A DNA stretch of 24,905 bases, from IMG/VR virus record IMGVR_UViG_3300041409_000594, positions 1 through 24,905 of that record. One strand, 5' to 3'. Within the stretch, counting starts at the first letter, position 1. Every line of letters begins with the position of its first letter. Both the position numbers and the translations under genes were made by a program. Source of the stretch: a virus. Below, one piece after another: positions 1-6,402 of this stretch. The notes beneath the pieces are model-generated. The model had not been told where the DNA came from and did no database searches. It worked only from the letters and a program-made list of their open reading frames with translations.

Positions 1-72
1 GCGCGCCAGCAAAACCCGCCGCCCGTGCTGGAACGCGAGTACGTGCCACGAACCCACCGATTCATGACCTGA
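1..72 (+). CDS. C-terminal end of an upstream gene (partial)
   Basis: Reading frame 1 is open from the window edge and closes with TGA at 70-72, giving a 23-residue tail rich in Pro, Arg and Gln that ends RTHRFMT. The next gene starts 12 bases later behind a GAGG ribosome-binding site, which fits the tight packing seen downstream. The piece is too short to recognise, and a chance open frame is possible. Confidence 0.35.
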   Translation, partial: ARQQNPPPVLEREYVPRTHRFMT

Positions 73-84
73 CGAGGCAAACGC

Positions 85-441
85 ATGGACCGCTTTCTGA
101 AGAACGCCCGCTTGGTGTTCATGACACTCGTCTGCGTCGCCGCCGCCGCTTCGATCAGTGCGCTGGTCATGCTGTTGCATCACGGCGCAACGTTCAACCC
201 GCCCGTGTCCATCGACGGCCGCGACTGGTACGCGATGAATCCACAGCCGCCGTTCCCGCGCGATGGGCATCGCGCGACGATCGGCAAAGCGGTCTGGCTG
301 CGGACCGTGCACGGCGAACGCTGGCTGCGCGATTTCAACGAATGGGCCTCGGCCGGCTACCCCGGCTGGAATGGCCCGGGCTCGATTGGATCGCCGCCCA
401 CAGGTTCGATGCCATTGGGCGCCGCCGCTCCGCAGGAGTAG
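85..441 (+). CDS. Small membrane-anchored protein, unknown function
   Basis: The product is 118 residues. A basic N-terminus (MDRFLKNAR) is followed by a hydrophobic segment at about residues 10-32, so this is an N-terminal signal anchor or uncleaved signal peptide with the rest outside the cytoplasm. The remainder is rich in Trp, Gly and Pro (GYPGWNGPGS), contains no Cys and matches no family I know. The ATG at 85 has GAGG about eight bases upstream. It is the first complete member of a run of small phage accessory genes, several of which also carry one N-terminal hydrophobic segment. A role in the host envelope or lysis is a guess from that context only. Confidence 0.7.
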   Translation: MDRFLKNARLVFMTLVCVAAAASISALVMLLHHGATFNPPVSIDGRDWYAMNPQPPFPRDGHRATIGKAVWLRTVHGERWLRDFNEWASAGYPGWNGPGSIGSPPTGSMPLGAAAPQE

Positions 442-493
442 CGGCCGTCTCACGACAGGGGCACTTCGTTTCATTCACCAGAGGAATCGTCTC

Positions 494-694
494 ATGTTCA
501 AGCCATTTGTAGTGTGCTTCGTGTGTGACGCCGGCGAAAACGCCGGCAAGCATCTCACCGCCCTCGCCGTGAGCGAGAACGACGGCGGCACGAAGAACCT
601 GGTTGTGCACGGCGTCGGCACGTCGACGTTCTTTCGCTCGAGCGTGCGCGAGTGCCCCGAGAAGACGCCTGGCACCTATCACCTGCCGGAATGA
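494..694 (+). CDS. Small hypothetical protein (66 aa)
   Basis: I chose the ATG at 494 because AGAGGAA lies about ten bases upstream; the frame stays open further upstream, but that part overlaps the preceding gene. The 66-residue product starts MFKPFVVCFVCDAGENAG and looks like a small globular beta-rich protein with three Cys. There is no signal peptide or membrane span beyond a short hydrophobic start. I do not recognise it. It stands alone between two other small genes in the accessory block. Confidence 0.6.
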   Translation: MFKPFVVCFVCDAGENAGKHLTALAVSENDGGTKNLVVHGVGTSTFFRSSVRECPEKTPGTYHLPE

Positions 695-751
695 CGTCCG
701 TCGGGTTGGTGGCCATCGGCGATGCAACACTGCTCAGTTGAAATCAGGACC

Positions 752-1015
752 ATGAAGCAGCTCAGTCTTTTTCGAGTGACGGTAGCGGGGGCAGGCAGCT
801 CGGCGGTCCCGGCGCGGACCGCCGGCGCTGCCGCCCGCAAGGCGTTTCGCCGGCTCATCGCCGACAAGGCGATGCAGCGACAGCCGCCGACGTCGCCCGA
901 GGGCGGTTTCAAAGGCGTGTCGATCGAGGTGCGACCGCCAAAGGTTCGCGCCGTCCCGCTCATACGGCCCCAGGGCCGAAGCGAGTTCGCCGCGATGTTC
1001 AACTCTCAACGGTAA
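752..1015 (+). CDS. Small basic hypothetical protein
   Basis: With the ATG at 752, preceded by CAGGA, the product is 87 residues; an ATG at 722 would add ten residues but has a poorer ribosome-binding site. The protein is strongly basic, with an Ala/Arg-rich middle (ARTAGAAARKAFRRLIADKAM) and a Pro/Arg-rich C-terminus. Its N-terminus, FRVTVAGAGSSAVPARTAG, resembles a strand-turn-helix of a small nucleic-acid-binding domain, but that is only an impression. No named family is recognised. The reverse strand is also open here (734-1288), but that frame overlaps two plausible plus-strand genes and I treat it as a shadow. Confidence 0.55.
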   Translation: MKQLSLFRVTVAGAGSSAVPARTAGAAARKAFRRLIADKAMQRQPPTSPEGGFKGVSIEVRPPKVRAVPLIRPQGRSEFAAMFNSQR

Positions 1016-1048
1016 CCGGCCCGCGGGCCCCAGATAGTGAGGTGTAAC

Positions 1049-1324
1049 GTGGACTGGACGAAAGGAGCGATGTTGCTCTTGCTGGTAGGCCTCGCAGCGT
1101 ACATCGCCTGGCCGATGATCAAGAAAGCGCTCGACAAGGCCGGCATCAAATTGCCGGTGTTTTTGGGCGGCGGCACGGCTGAGGACCCGCTCGTCAGTCA
1201 TTTCGTGAATTTGCGGGCCATCGCTGCCAAGGCGCTGACGCCGGCGGCACGCAAGGCCTTCAACGTCCTCATCGATGAGACGTTCCATCTGCCCGAGCAG
1301 GATTCCACCCCACCCCAGGTTTGA
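1049..1324 (+). CDS. Small single-span membrane protein
   Basis: The product is 91 residues from the GTG at 1049. I prefer this start to the GTG at 1037 because GAGG sits about seven bases before it. Residues 7-25 (MLLLLVGLAAYIAWPMIKK) form one clear transmembrane helix with positive charges after it. The C-terminal half is amphipathic and helical (NLRAIAAKALTPAARKAFNVLIDE). The size and single span would suit a phage holin, anti-holin or membrane anchor, but no motif decides this. Its stop at 1322-1324 almost touches the next start at 1327, indicating co-translation with the downstream signal-bearing gene. Confidence 0.65.
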   Translation: MDWTKGAMLLLLVGLAAYIAWPMIKKALDKAGIKLPVFLGGGTAEDPLVSHFVNLRAIAAKALTPAARKAFNVLIDETFHLPEQDSTPPQV

Positions 1325-1326
1325 GC

Positions 1327-1749
1327 ATGACCCCAGCTCGACGTATCGCGGCGCTTGCGCTCATTGCGCTCGCGCTTTACACCGTCCACAACGGTGGCAT
1401 CGGCGGCATCGGGCACGCGCCGGATGGGCCGCGAGGCATCGCCATCGTCCGCGAATCCAGCGAAGACACGTCGGACTTCGCCCGGATATTGATCGGTCTG
1501 CGGTCGGGCGACTCCGACAAGTATCTGCGCGAACACAAGCATCAACTTGTCGTGTTCGACAAGGATGATTCCGACGAAAACGGCAATCGTGTTCCTGAGC
1601 TGAAGGCGATGGAACCCGTGCTGAAAGACGTCGAGCAGCCGGCGCTTGTGGTGACCGAGCTGTCGAGCGGCAAGGTGTTGCACGCAGGCAAATGTCCGAC
1701 GACGTCTCCGGCCGCGGTGCTCGACGTCGTGAAAGGCACGGGTGGCTGA
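1327..1749 (+). CDS. Exported or membrane-anchored protein, possibly thioredoxin-fold
   Basis: The product is 140 residues. Residues 4-19 (ARRIAALALIALALYT) are a signal peptide or signal anchor, so the rest lies outside the cytoplasm. The segment QPALVVTELSSGKVLHAGK followed by a C-terminal helix resembles the strand-strand-helix end of a thioredoxin fold (a Pro before the strand, then GKVL..G). No CxxC motif is present, so redox activity is not supported. The stop overlaps the ATG of the next gene (TGATG at 1747-1751), so translation is coupled to the papain-like peptidase. That coupling suggests the two exported or periplasmic functions work together, which is inference. Confidence 0.65.
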   Translation: MTPARRIAALALIALALYTVHNGGIGGIGHAPDGPRGIAIVRESSEDTSDFARILIGLRSGDSDKYLREHKHQLVVFDKDDSDENGNRVPELKAMEPVLKDVEQPALVVTELSSGKVLHAGKCPTTSPAAVLDVVKGTGG

Positions 1750-2558
1750 TGAGCCTCGACTTCGATACACAGTTCCTCGACACGGATTTCAGGAAGTGGC
1801 CGCAGTTCGTTTTCGGCATGCATCCTGAACGACCTGCCTCGCTGAATCTGTTCAAGCGATACAGTGCGGCCACGCCCGTAATGTCGCGCGAGCAGGTGCA
1901 TGCCGCAATCGAGAAGATCGACGCCGACGGCGGCGGCGCCGAACGGCTCGTCACGCGGATTTTCAACCAAACCCAAGAAGGATCGTGCGTCGGCAATGCC
2001 ACCACGCAGCTGCTCGAGTGCGGCCAGGCGCTGCAGGTCGGCAAGGCGAACGTCATTCCGATGTCCGCGATCAGCCTCTACCAGCTGATTGCCGGCGGTC
2101 CGATGACGGGCGCCCAGGTGAGCGATGCGCTGCATGCCCTTTGCACCAAAGGCGTCATGCCGCTCGACACGCCGAAGAACCGCGAACTCTTCGGCGACCA
2201 GGTGATGCCGCACACCGGCTATTACACGAAGCGCCCTGCCGGCTGGGAGAAGACCGCGGCCTTGTTCAAGGGTCACGAGTTCCTCGTCATCCGATCGATG
2301 GACGAGATGCTGACGGCCCTTTGCCGGCAGCAACCGGTCGTCGTCGGGCGCGAGGGGCACTCGATCTTGTATCTGCGGGCGTTCTTCAAGAACGGCCGCC
2401 TCTATTTCCTTTACGTCAATTCGTGGGGTAAGTGGGGCATAGCCGCCAGCGATCTGCCCTATGGCTTCGGCGTCGACTCGGAGAGCCAGGGGCTCAAGTC
2501 CGCGCAATGGGCCTTCACCGTTCGATCGTTCGTGTTCCCCTCGCGGCGAGCTGCATGA
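1749..2558 (+). CDS. Papain-like (C1 family) cysteine peptidase 1
   Basis: The product is 269 residues. Papain-family active-site features appear in order: Gln74 (oxyanion hole) six residues before Cys80 in QTQEGSCVGNA, the same spacing as in papain; His204 in REGHSILYLR; and Asn224 in FLYVNSWGKWG, the classic NSWG..WG motif. Residues 1-70 could act as a short propeptide or substrate-binding region. No signal peptide is visible. C1 peptidases cleave peptide bonds; whether the target here is the peptidoglycan stem peptide, a virion protein or a host protein is unknown. It overlaps the preceding gene by one base and the following 36-residue membrane gene by four (ATGA), so it belongs to a coupled operon. 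A second C1 peptidase lies 2.1 kb downstream. Confidence 0.85.
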   Translation: MSLDFDTQFLDTDFRKWPQFVFGMHPERPASLNLFKRYSAATPVMSREQVHAAIEKIDADGGGAERLVTRIFNQTQEGSCVGNATTQLLECGQALQVGKANVIPMSAISLYQLIAGGPMTGAQVSDALHALCTKGVMPLDTPKNRELFGDQVMPHTGYYTKRPAGWEKTAALFKGHEFLVIRSMDEMLTALCRQQPVVVGREGHSILYLRAFFKNGRLYFLYVNSWGKWGIAASDLPYGFGVDSESQGLKSAQWAFTVRSFVFPSRRAA

Positions 2559-2665
2559 AAACGTTGATCGTCGCCGTCGTCAGTTTTGCCGCCGGCTTTA
2601 CCACGGGTGTGCTGTGGCTGCTGTACGACGCGGCCAGCTACGGAAGCCCTCAAACGACCTGGTAG
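2555..2665 (+). CDS. 36-residue membrane microprotein
   Basis: The ATG at 2555 overlaps the peptidase stop in the arrangement ATGA. The product is MKTLIVAVVSFAAGFTTGV followed by a short tail ending PQTTW: one transmembrane helix at about residues 3-24 with almost nothing else. The overlap and the clean hydrophobic pattern argue for a real gene although it is very short. Likely roles are a small holin-like, anti-holin or toxin-like peptide; the sequence alone does not decide. Confidence 0.6.
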   Translation: MKTLIVAVVSFAAGFTTGVLWLLYDAASYGSPQTTW

Positions 2666-2672
2666 GTGCCCG

Positions 2673-3212
2673 ATGCTGCGTGCAATTGCAATCGCGTTCT
2701 TCGTGATGATCGCCGCGGTCTCACAATGCAACGTCTCAGTCCTGTCGCCGCCGCCCGAGCGCCCGAAGCCTGGAGTCGTAAAACGGATCCTCGATTGGTT
2801 CAAATCGTCGCCGTCGGCGTCGTCGGGTGACGTGACGGTCAATTTGAGAGCGCCCGTGGCTCCGACGTCCGACGTCGAAACGAAGCCCGCGGCCGTCGAT
2901 GGGCTTGTCTATGATCCCTCCCGGCCCGTTCGATTCTTCTACGGTCCTAAGCCGGCTGACGTCCCTGGCCATGTCTGGCGACCGCAGGACTATCGCTTGA
3001 ACAGTTGGGTGCTCTACAAGCTGACGCCCAAGCCCTTCCAGGGCGCTGGCGACTGGTGGTATCGCGACACCGATCGCGGCCGCGAAGTCTACACGAGCTG
3101 GGGCTGGCAGCCAGGCTCGAGCCCGCCGGCCCAGCAGGCGACGCGGGGCATGAGCTCGAGCGGCTTCCAAGACGGCTATTGCGGTCGCCGGCCGCTGTTC
3201 GGAGGCTCGTGA
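2673..3212 (+). CDS. Secreted or membrane-anchored Trp/Pro-rich protein
   Basis: The product is 179 residues from the ATG at 2673. Residues 3-17 (RAIAIAFFVMIAAVS) form a signal sequence followed by QC; VSQC is only a poor lipobox because of the Gln before Cys, so lipoprotein processing is doubtful. The mature region is Pro-rich, then contains aromatic segments such as FFYGPKPADVPGHVWRPQD, AGDWWYRDTD and YTSWGWQPGS, suggesting a compact extracytoplasmic domain. No family is recognised. The stop overlaps the start of the CarF-like desaturase (TGATG), so the two are translated together. Confidence 0.65.
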   Translation: MLRAIAIAFFVMIAAVSQCNVSVLSPPPERPKPGVVKRILDWFKSSPSASSGDVTVNLRAPVAPTSDVETKPAAVDGLVYDPSRPVRFFYGPKPADVPGHVWRPQDYRLNSWVLYKLTPKPFQGAGDWWYRDTDRGREVYTSWGWQPGSSPPAQQATRGMSSSGFQDGYCGRRPLFGGS

Positions 3213-3664
3213 TGGCCACCATTGGCACCGCGGTGCTATTCGCTTACATCGCCGCTGATGCGCTGTCAGCCCTCTACCATCTTTTCACCGATCGCGGCTG
3301 GAACATCTCCAGTCAGCGATCGTTTTTCGAGAACCACCACCGTCGACCGTGGACCATGACCTTCGATCTGCAGCCGCTCGCTGTGGGTCTGCCGATCGCA
3401 ACGTTTGGTTATCTCTTCGAATCTTGGTTCTTGTTGTTGCTCGGCATGTTCCTTTCGGTCGCGCAGTTGCCGCACTACTGGGCCCACTTTCCCGCCCCAT
3501 GGCCAGTCCGAGTATTGCAGCTCGCCCGCATCATCCTTCCACCCGCAAAGCACGCTTCCCATCACCAGGGCGATTTTGATCGAGACTTTTGTGTGCTTTC
3601 GGGCTGGAACAACTTCTGGATCAACTGGTTCGCGTCGTTCGTGCCCCAAAGGAAGCTTGCATGA
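3212..3664 (+). CDS. CarF/TMEM189-like lipid (plasmanylethanolamine) desaturase
   Basis: The product is a 150-residue integral membrane protein. It has exactly eight histidines, all in the motif positions of the TMEM189/CarF (PEDS1, Pfam Lipid_desat) family: His23 in DALSALYHLFTDRGW, His42-43 in ENHHRRP, His88 and His92 in LPHYWAH, and His114, His117-118 in ILPPAKHASHH. The tail FCVLSGWNN matches the family's FC..tGW.N. In characterised members these histidines bind a di-iron centre that desaturates the ether-linked chain of plasmanylethanolamine to make the vinyl ether of plasmalogens. Hydrophobic segments lie at residues 5-22 and 55-86. The protein is shorter than CarF or human TMEM189, mainly at the N-terminus. 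A strong GGAGG precedes the ATG. The substrate is unproven; another lipid desaturation is possible. Confidence 0.82.
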   Translation: MATIGTAVLFAYIAADALSALYHLFTDRGWNISSQRSFFENHHRRPWTMTFDLQPLAVGLPIATFGYLFESWFLLLLGMFLSVAQLPHYWAHFPAPWPVRVLQLARIILPPAKHASHHQGDFDRDFCVLSGWNNFWINWFASFVPQRKLA

Positions 3665-3688
3665 CGGACAGTTGTTCGGAGGCCCGTG

Positions 3689-4222
3689 ATGGCTGACATT
3701 CGTGCCGTCTTCTTTGACTGGAATGGCACCTGCTCGGACTTGCGTGCGATGACGCCGCAAATGCGACAGCGCTTCGATCTGCGCGGCAACTATGTCGCCA
3801 TGCACCGCCGGCTCGATTGGGAGGTCGTGAGTGCGTTGGTCGAGGCTAGGCCGTGGTTGGACGTTGACTGTCTGAAGCGATGGGAAACGACAACCGTCTG
3901 TCTGACGAACTGCTCGCGACGAATGATCGAGCGGATGGGCATCGACGAGTTGTTCACGGTCATCCACAGCAGCGACGATTCGCTCTGTTACAAGCCCGAC
4001 CGCCGGATGTATTTGGACGCCGCGTATCGCCTCGGTCTGTCGCCTGTCGAATGCCTGATGGTCGCGGCACACAACTTCGACCTGAACGCTGCGGCCTCGC
4101 TTGGAATGCACACCGCTTTCGTTCAACGGCCCGGCGAGGATGAGAAGGCAGACGGGCATGCGACGATCGAGACCTTCAAAGAACTGCCTGCGTTCGCCGG
4201 CTTCGAGGTCCGTGATGACTGA
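3689..4222 (+). CDS. HAD-superfamily hydrolase (haloacid dehalogenase-like)
   Basis: The product is 177 residues with the four HAD motifs: motif I FFDWNGTCSD (nucleophile Asp10, Thr14; the usual second Asp is Asn12), motif II CLTNCS, motif III Lys in CYKPDRRMY, and motif IV in MVAAHNFDLNAAASLGMHT followed by AFVQRPGE. The VAAH..DL.AA..lG..TAFV.RP.E pattern is typical of type II haloacid dehalogenase-like proteins, whose nucleophile Asp attacks the substrate; many relatives act on phosphoesters. Asn in place of the second motif I Asp removes the usual phosphatase acid/base, though DWNGT is also common in annotated phosphatases. The CGGAGG ribosome-binding site lies 24 bases after the desaturase gene and repeats its initiation region nearly base for base. 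The cytoplasmic substrate is unknown. Confidence 0.8.
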   Translation: MADIRAVFFDWNGTCSDLRAMTPQMRQRFDLRGNYVAMHRRLDWEVVSALVEARPWLDVDCLKRWETTTVCLTNCSRRMIERMGIDELFTVIHSSDDSLCYKPDRRMYLDAAYRLGLSPVECLMVAAHNFDLNAAASLGMHTAFVQRPGEDEKADGHATIETFKELPAFAGFEVRDD

Positions 4223-4469
4223 GACACCAGACACCAAGTCCGCGGGCTCGCAACGCTTTGCCCTGTGCCAGGCGGACCTGAAGAAGGTCGGCAAGGGTGC
4301 GATCGCCACGACGTCGACGGCGATGCTCACCTACGCCGCCAACGCCATGACGGCCGAGGGGGCTGGCTGCTGGACGATCGCGTTCGCTGTCGGGGTGATG
4401 GCGTTCGGTCACGTCTTAGCCTTGTTCTGCAGCGACACCAACGCAACCCAGCAACCGCCGAGCGTGTGA
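4215..4469 (+). CDS. Small holin-like membrane protein
   Basis: The product is 84 residues from the ATG at 4215, overlapping the HAD gene end by eight bases. A charged N-terminus (residues 1-26) is followed by a moderately hydrophobic segment at about 28-47 and a strong one at 52-72 (CWTIAFAVGVMAFGHVLAL), then a short polar tail. Two spans in a protein of this size next to another small membrane gene and a peptidase fit a holin, which would permeabilise the inner membrane at lysis. This rests on topology and position, not on a sequence motif. Confidence 0.6.
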   Translation: MTETPDTKSAGSQRFALCQADLKKVGKGAIATTSTAMLTYAANAMTAEGAGCWTIAFAVGVMAFGHVLALFCSDTNATQQPPSV

Positions 4470-4678
4470 TGGCCGAGTTGATTAATAATATCGCGGACCT
4501 GTTCACGATCATCGGCGGCGTGGGTGGCTTGCTGCTGATCTTCATGCGACTCGGCGGCATGCGGACCGACCTTCGCTCGACGTTGTCGAAACTGCGCAGG
4601 ACCGATCGCCGTCACGACGAGTGGCTGCGAGATCACGAACTCCGCATCACTACGATCGAGCGACGAGACTCTACCTGA
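4469..4678 (+). CDS. Small membrane protein with coiled-coil tail, holin/XhlA-like
   Basis: The product is 69 residues; its ATG overlaps the preceding stop (TGATG at 4467-4471). Residues 8-28 (IADLFTIIGGVGGLLLIFMRL) form one transmembrane helix. The C-terminal 40 residues are highly charged and helical (LRSTLSKLRRTDRRHDEWL), likely a short coiled coil. This one-span plus charged-helix plan recalls haemolysin XhlA-like and class III holin accessory proteins, although XhlA usually has the helix first. It lies eight bases before the second papain-like peptidase, so a holin, accessory and peptidase lysis cassette is a reasonable inference. Confidence 0.6.
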   Translation: MAELINNIADLFTIIGGVGGLLLIFMRLGGMRTDLRSTLSKLRRTDRRHDEWLRDHELRITTIERRDST

Positions 4679-4685
4679 GGACGCT

Positions 4686-5486
4686 ATGAAACGCACCTAT
4701 GGCTGGCTTCGTCAGCCTCACGATGACCGCGACCTACGTTACGTCGTACCGACTCGGCTGACGGCCGTGTTGCCGACGTCGATCGACCTTGCCCCGCACA
4801 TGGGTCCGCAGCTCGATCAGCAGGACCTGGGGGCGTGCGGTCCAAATACGGCCGACGAGTGCATCGAGTTCGATCAGGCGGCCGAAGGTGAGCCGATCGT
4901 CAGCGCGTCGCGGCTGTTCATCTATTACGCCACTCGCATGTTGATGGGCACGGTTGGCGAGGACAGCGGCGTCGACAATCGAACGCTGCTGAAGGCGCTC
5001 AACAAATACGGCTTTTGCGCTGAATCCCTCTGGCCGTACGTAACATCGAAGTTCACCGTCAAACCCCCGAAAGCGTGCTTCACCGCGGCACTCAAGAATT
5101 GCATCCGCAATTACGCGGCAGTCGCCCAGACCCATTCGCAGATGTGTGGCACGCTGACCACCGGTCGACCATTCGTGTTCGGGTTCGATTGCTTTGCAGC
5201 CCTCGAGTCCGACTCCGTCGCGGCGACGGGCATCCTGCCGACGCCCCGCGCGGGCCAGACGCCGATCGGCGGTCATGACGTGACGATCTGCGGCTTCACG
5301 ACGATCGATCGCCCGGGCATCAAGAAGGGCAACAAGTGGCCGAAGAATACGTACCGAGCCCGAAATCACTGGGTGCTCGACGACGGAACGCCCCATGGTG
5401 ACGGTGGCTATCTCTACGTTCCGTTTGCGTACGCGGAGAACGCGAAGTACGCGAGCGATTTCTGGGTCGTGAACGCGATTCCGTAG
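4686..5486 (+). CDS. Papain-like (C1 family) cysteine peptidase 2
   Basis: The product is 266 residues. It opens with YGWLRQPHDDRDLRY, a start common in bacterial C1 peptidases. Gln45 lies six residues before Cys51 in LDQQDLGACGPN, His197 is in GGHDVTICGF, and the Asn is most likely Asn227 in ARNHWVLDDG, followed by HGDGGY. The usual NSWG..WGd.GY is therefore altered to NHWV with a longer connector. Several extra Cys (residues 59, 111, 131, 139, 154 and others) could form disulphides. No signal peptide is seen, so export would need a holin. AGGACGCT precedes the ATG. Its place directly after two small membrane genes makes it the best endolysin candidate in the window; a virion or host-directed protease is the alternative. 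Confidence 0.85.
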   Translation: MKRTYGWLRQPHDDRDLRYVVPTRLTAVLPTSIDLAPHMGPQLDQQDLGACGPNTADECIEFDQAAEGEPIVSASRLFIYYATRMLMGTVGEDSGVDNRTLLKALNKYGFCAESLWPYVTSKFTVKPPKACFTAALKNCIRNYAAVAQTHSQMCGTLTTGRPFVFGFDCFAALESDSVAATGILPTPRAGQTPIGGHDVTICGFTTIDRPGIKKGNKWPKNTYRARNHWVLDDGTPHGDGGYLYVPFAYAENAKYASDFWVVNAIP

Positions 5487-5496
5487 CTCAAAAGTC

Positions 5497-5530
5497 GGGC
5501 GGCCGCCAAGCGCGAACTCGGCGACCGCCC
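5497..5530 (+). terminator. GC-rich hairpin closing the accessory block
   Basis: Eleven bases after the peptidase stop, GGGCGGCCGCC (5497-5507) pairs with GGCGACCGCCC (5520-5530): ten base pairs with one mismatch around a 12-base loop. No T-run follows (TAAACACG), so it is not a classical intrinsic terminator. It may act as a Rho-dependent pause, an mRNA 3'-end stabiliser or a weak terminator. The only sizeable intergenic gap nearby lies here, which supports a transcription-unit boundary. Confidence 0.4.
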
Positions 5531-5589
5531 TAAACACGACGAGGTAACAGACCCCTCGCCACGTCTAGGCAACCCTAGGTCATGGCGAA

Positions 5590-6402
5590 ATGGACAAGCA
5601 CGAAACCCCGGCCCAAATCCGCGACCGGATACGAGGCCTTCGCCGCGTTCGGCCCTCCGAACTTCGGCGCAATCCGCAAGCCTGGAAGAAACACACCCCG
5701 CGACAACGCAAGGCGCTGAAGGACGTGATGACCGAGATCGGCTTCGCCGATGCCCTCCTGGCCCGCGAACTTGAAGACGGCTCGCTCGAGCTGATCGACG
5801 GCGAACTGCGCGCCGGCATCGCGGATGACCAGGTTGTGCCCGTCATCGTTCTGGATGTCGCCGCGCCCGCGGGCCCGCAGATGCTGCAGTTCGCGCTCGT
5901 GCTCTCGAAGCTGGGCATCTGGCGTCAGACGCTCGTCTGGGTCAAAGACGCATTCGTGCTCGGGCGGAGCGATTATCACTACCGCCACGAGGTTGTGTTC
6001 GCCGGTGCGATCACGGCCGACGACGTCGACGGCAAGTCGCACGAGCTGGTCCTCTATGGCTGGCGGCCCGGGGCGAAGCACACCGCGCCCGAAGACCGCA
6101 CCTGGTCGACCGTGCTCGAGTACGCCAGGCCCAAGGCCAATCGCCTGCATCCCACCATGAAGCCGGTCGACCTGTGGGGCGACCTCATGCGCAACGGCAG
6201 CATCGCCGGCGACATCGTGCTCGATTTGTTCGGCGGCGCCGGCGTCACGGCCATCGTGGCTGAGCAGCTCGGCCGACGTGCACGCCTGGTCGAACTCGAT
6301 CCGCGGTTCTGCGATGTGATCGTGCAGCGCTGGCAAACGCTCACGGGCCTGGAGGCCGTACGCGAATCGGACGGCGTCGCGTTCGACGAGGTGTCGGCAT
6401 GA
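5590..6402 (+). CDS. ParB-like domain fused to a truncated N4/N6 DNA methylase
   Basis: The product is 270 residues. Residues 18-92 are a ParB/sulfiredoxin-like domain (RPSELRRNP, LELIDGELRAGIA, VVPVIVLDV). From about residue 99 it reads like the second half of a phage ParB-methylase: GIWRQTLVWVKDAFVLGRSDYHYRHE, LYGWRPGAKH, HPTMKPVDLW (187-196), then the AdoMet-binding DLFGGAGVT (212-220) and the acidic ELDPRFCD (235-242). The segment normally between these halves, with the catalytic DPPY (motif IV), is absent, and about 18 extra residues separate two HE-x-V-x-x-G copies (residues 133-158). It could bind DNA or AdoMet but probably cannot methylate alone. It overlaps the small terminase start, suggesting a packaging or DNA-marking role. 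Confidence 0.75.
   Translation: MDKHETPAQIRDRIRGLRRVRPSELRRNPQAWKKHTPRQRKALKDVMTEIGFADALLARELEDGSLELIDGELRAGIADDQVVPVIVLDVAAPAGPQMLQFALVLSKLGIWRQTLVWVKDAFVLGRSDYHYRHEVVFAGAITADDVDGKSHELVLYGWRPGAKHTAPEDRTWSTVLEYARPKANRLHPTMKPVDLWGDLMRNGSIAGDIVLDLFGGAGVTAIVAEQLGRRARLVELDPRFCDVIVQRWQTLTGLEAVRESDGVAFDEVSA

Noticed and set aside
1018-1029. Perfect 12-bp palindrome GGCCCGCGGGCC between small genes
   Set aside because: Short and GC-only in a GC-rich sequence, with no T-run or promoter nearby. It could form a small hairpin, but I cannot support a function.
734-1288. Long minus-strand open frame across the start of the window
   Set aside because: It overlaps two plus-strand genes with ribosome-binding sites and a membrane span. 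The translation is Arg/His/Asp-rich without domain pattern, as expected for the antisense of GC-rich coding sequence.
1327-1749. Thioredoxin-like redox protein
   Set aside because: The C-terminal pattern hints at the fold, but there is no CxxC active site, so a redox function is not claimed.
5565-5580. CTAGG-x4-CCTAG inverted repeat before the methylase gene
   Set aside because: Five-base arms are too short to call an operator, and no promoter elements are convincing beside it.
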